From: Deinococcus puniceus
GTDB lineage: Bacteria; Deinococcota; Deinococci; Deinococcales; Deinococcaceae
Reading direction: 5' to 3'
Length of the DNA: 64,000 nucleotides
NCBI RefSeq assembly: GCF_001644565.1
Contig: NZ_CP011387.1
Location: 1,472,501 to 1,536,500, forward strand
This document shows, piece after piece, positions 62,282 through 64,000 of this stretch. Both the position numbers and the translations under genes were made by a program. The notes under the pieces are model-generated. The model did no database searches. It was given only the letters and a program-made list of their open reading frames with translations, and was not told the DNA's origin. The stretch's first letter is position 1. The number at the start of each line of letters is the position of its first letter.

Positions 62282-63181
62282 CTACAAGCTCAACTGCACC
62301 ATCAGCCGTTCCATCGTTACTCCCGCATCCAGCCCGCGCTTCATTGCCAAATCCGCATCCAGAATCCGGCCCAAATGAGCGCGAATCTTGCCTTCGTTCA
62401 GACGCCTTGCAACGTCCAGCGCCTTCTTCGCCGGGTACGGTTTCACGCCTAGGCGTTGGGCGGCGGCGGCTTCGGTCACGCGACCCCCTTCTTGCAGCAG
62501 GGCCACGCAGCGGGCCACCAGCGCGTATTGCCAGACCACCGCGCCCATCAGCTTGAAGGGGTCTTCGCCCGACGCGATCAGGCGGCGCAGCTGCATCACG
62601 GCTTCACCCGGACGCCCCGCCGTGGCCGCGCCCAACATGGCAAAGCTGTCTCCGGGTGGCTCGCGGCCCACCACGTGCTGCACGGCGTCGGCGGTAAATG
62701 GCCCGTCTATCAGCGTGAGCTTGGTCAATTCCGACGCGATCCCCGCGAGGTCGGCCCCGAACACTTCGGCCAAGTACAGGGCGGCGTCCCGTTCAAGCTT
62801 GATCCCCATTTTTTTGGCCCGCATCCCTACCCATCCGGCCACCTCGCCCGCTTTGGCCGGAGCCGCCGAGGCGATCTGTTCGGCCCCAGCGTAGGCCTTC
62901 AGGCGCGTGGCGGGCGGTGCTTCATCCAAAATTGCCACCGTCACCTGTGCTGAAGCCAGCAGTTCCAACAGCGCCTTGTCGGGCTTCACACCGTCAAAAT
63001 CCACGATCACGCCGCCGTCTCCGAACAGGCCGGGCGAGAGGTGGGGGCGCAGGGCCTCAGCGGTCACGTCCTCGGCACCCATGCGGGGCAATTCTCGTGG
63101 ATTCAGTCCACGCGCGGTCAGGGTGTCGCGCAGCGTTTCTTCGGCCAGAAAGCGGTTGCCCGTAAACACGACCAGGCTCAA
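62282..63181 (-). CDS. holA: DNA polymerase III delta subunit
   Basis: HolA is the clamp-loader wrench that opens the beta clamp. The 299-aa product has the start LSLVVFTGNRFLAEETLRDT, VIVDFDGVKPDKALLELL, LAEVFGADLAGIASELTKL, the typical VVGREPPGDSFAMLGAATAG and LIASGEDPFKLMGAVVWQYA. The TTG at 63181 is chosen because it overlaps the kinase stop (TTGA) and starts exactly where HolA proteins do; a G-rich ribosome-like stretch is upstream. Translation is therefore probably coupled to the kinase gene. Confidence 0.93.
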   Translation of the reverse strand: MSLVVFTGNRFLAEETLRDTLTARGLNPRELPRMGAEDVTAEALRPHLSPGLFGDGGVIVDFDGVKPDKALLELLASAQVTVAILDEAPPATRLKAYAGAEQIASAAPAKAGEVAGWVGMRAKKMGIKLERDAALYLAEVFGADLAGIASELTKLTLIDGPFTADAVQHVVGREPPGDSFAMLGAATAGRPGEAVMQLRRLIASGEDPFKLMGAVVWQYALVARCVALLQEGGRVTEAAAAQRLGVKPYPAKKALDVARRLNEGKIRAHLGRILDADLAMKRGLDAGVTMERLMVQLSL

Positions 63182-64000
63182 GCGGTTTCCCCCACAGTCA
63201 TGCCCGGTGTCGTAATGTCCGGCGACAGCGCAGATTCGTATGGCCCACTGACCGAAAAGCCCAATTGACGCCGCACTGCACACAGTTGTTGCAGCATCTC
63301 GGCGGCGCTGTTGTGGCGTCCACTGGGGTCTCGGTCAAGGGCTGCCAACATCACCGGATGTAGTTCGGCGGGGCCGGGCAGCGCGGCGCGGCGCTCATGG
63401 ATGCCCACCAGCCAGCCCAGCGCGTCCTCGTAGGGTGGGTGTCCGGCGAGGCAATCGAACATCAGCACGGCCACCGAATACAGGTCGCTGCGGGGATCGC
63501 CGCGCACGCCTTTGAACTGTTCTGGAGCCATAAAATGCGGCGTGCCCATGCGCGTCCCGCTGTGAATATCGAGCGGCAAGGTGCGGGCGTGACTCATGCC
63601 GAAGTCGATGACCCGCACCGAGTCCGCCTGCACAGGCCCGCGCATCAGCAATACATTTTCCGGCTTCAGATCCTGATGGGTCACGCCCCGCGAATGCAGG
63701 TGGGCGGTGGCGTGCAGCACGCCCATGGCCACCGCGCTCGCCTCGGCTGCCGACATGGGGCCGCACAGTGCCAGATCGCGCAACGTGCCGCCGGGAATAA
63801 AAGGAAAGAGCAACTGCGTGGGTGTGCGGGCCAGTAACGGCACCACCAGCGGATGATCCAGCATGGCAGCAATCTGGCCCTCATGCTTAAAGCGTTCGCG
63901 TACATCGGGGTCAGCCGTCAGCAGGGTCTTGACGAAGACATTCTGGCCGCGCCACTCGCCTGTTTCGCTCAGCACGCCGCCCCGCGCCGCCACCGTGCGG
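63178..64000 (-). CDS. Serine/threonine protein kinase, 5' end beyond the window
   Basis: The 274 codons present are a Hanks-type kinase domain without the glycine loop, which lies outside the right edge. Present are the catalytic lysine region FVKTLL, HPLVVPLLARTP, the catalytic loop HQDLKPENVLL (Gln replaces the usual Arg of HRD), the DFGMSHA metal-binding motif, GTPHFMAPEQFKG and SDLYSVAVLMFDCLAGHPP. No transmembrane or extracellular domain is seen in the visible part. Its stop overlaps the holA start. Confidence 0.9.
   Translation of the reverse strand, partial: RTVAARGGVLSETGEWRGQNVFVKTLLTADPDVRERFKHEGQIAAMLDHPLVVPLLARTPTQLLFPFIPGGTLRDLALCGPMSAAEASAVAMGVLHATAHLHSRGVTHQDLKPENVLLMRGPVQADSVRVIDFGMSHARTLPLDIHSGTRMGTPHFMAPEQFKGVRGDPRSDLYSVAVLMFDCLAGHPPYEDALGWLVGIHERRAALPGPAELHPVMLAALDRDPSGRHNSAAEMLQQLCAVRRQLGFSVSGPYESALSPDITTPGMTVGETA

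Overview
The window is 64 kb of GC-rich bacterial chromosome that I read as a Deinococcus or close relative. The evidence is a homoisocitrate dehydrogenase of the aminoadipate lysine route, a UvrA preceded by a 17-bp palindrome matching the Deinococcus radiation/desiccation response motif, a TAXI-type TRAP transporter, many ATG starts sitting 6-8 nt behind a TANNNT box (the leaderless pattern known from Deinococcus), and dispersed palindromic intergenic repeats. About 55 protein genes are supported. I found no rRNA, tRNA, CRISPR array, prophage or intact insertion sequence.

Layout. 1-9.6 kb (minus strand): 5' part of ilvD, a di-haem cytochrome c, an RlmI-type methyltransferase, mraY, homoisocitrate dehydrogenase, an overlapping S4/DUF1684/FAD-oxidoreductase cluster, then a three-gene overlapping operon that encodes a lipoprotein with a possible cohesin-like domain, a secreted Pro/Thr-rich protein and a secreted dockerin protein. 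9.7-16.4 kb: an M16C peptidase, rlmH, small genes, rsmI and pfkA. 16.5-24 kb: a division and wall cluster transcribed murG-murC-murB-ftsQ-ftsA, then a terminator, then ftsZ with its own 480-nt upstream region. 24-38 kb: AIM24 protein, aspartate aminotransferase, a putative outer-membrane protein, uvrA, the TAXI TRAP transporter, an MFS protein and an atypical ClC. 38-48 kb: DUF4388, NAD(P)HX repair enzyme, TPR protein, rsmA, a PfkB kinase, a wall amidase, cobalamin adenosyltransferase and malQ. 48-64 kb: greA, a YvlD-like gene followed by panC and pilT, purB with a previously hidden 54-aa membrane-protein gene, dxs, a lipoprotein, PspA, an MFS protein, gamma-glutamyltransferase, an SDR, acyl-CoA dehydrogenase, holA, and a Ser/Thr kinase running off the right edge.

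Most genes are housekeeping: wall and division (mraY, murBCG, ftsQAZ, amidase), translation (rlmH, rsmI, rsmA), repair and replication (uvrA, holA), cofactors and isoprenoids (panC, dxs, pduO, nnrDE). Four-base stop/start overlaps are common and mark translational coupling.

The most unusual parts are the candidate cohesin/dockerin secreted operon; TA-flanked 116-138-bp MITE-like elements, one of which supplies a gene's stop codon and another a likely -10 box; a second palindromic repeat family that shares a segment with the MITEs; five exact-period 16-nt tandem repeats between murG and murC; operator-like palindromes before malQ and the acyl-CoA dehydrogenase; and a ClC whose selectivity-filter motifs are altered.
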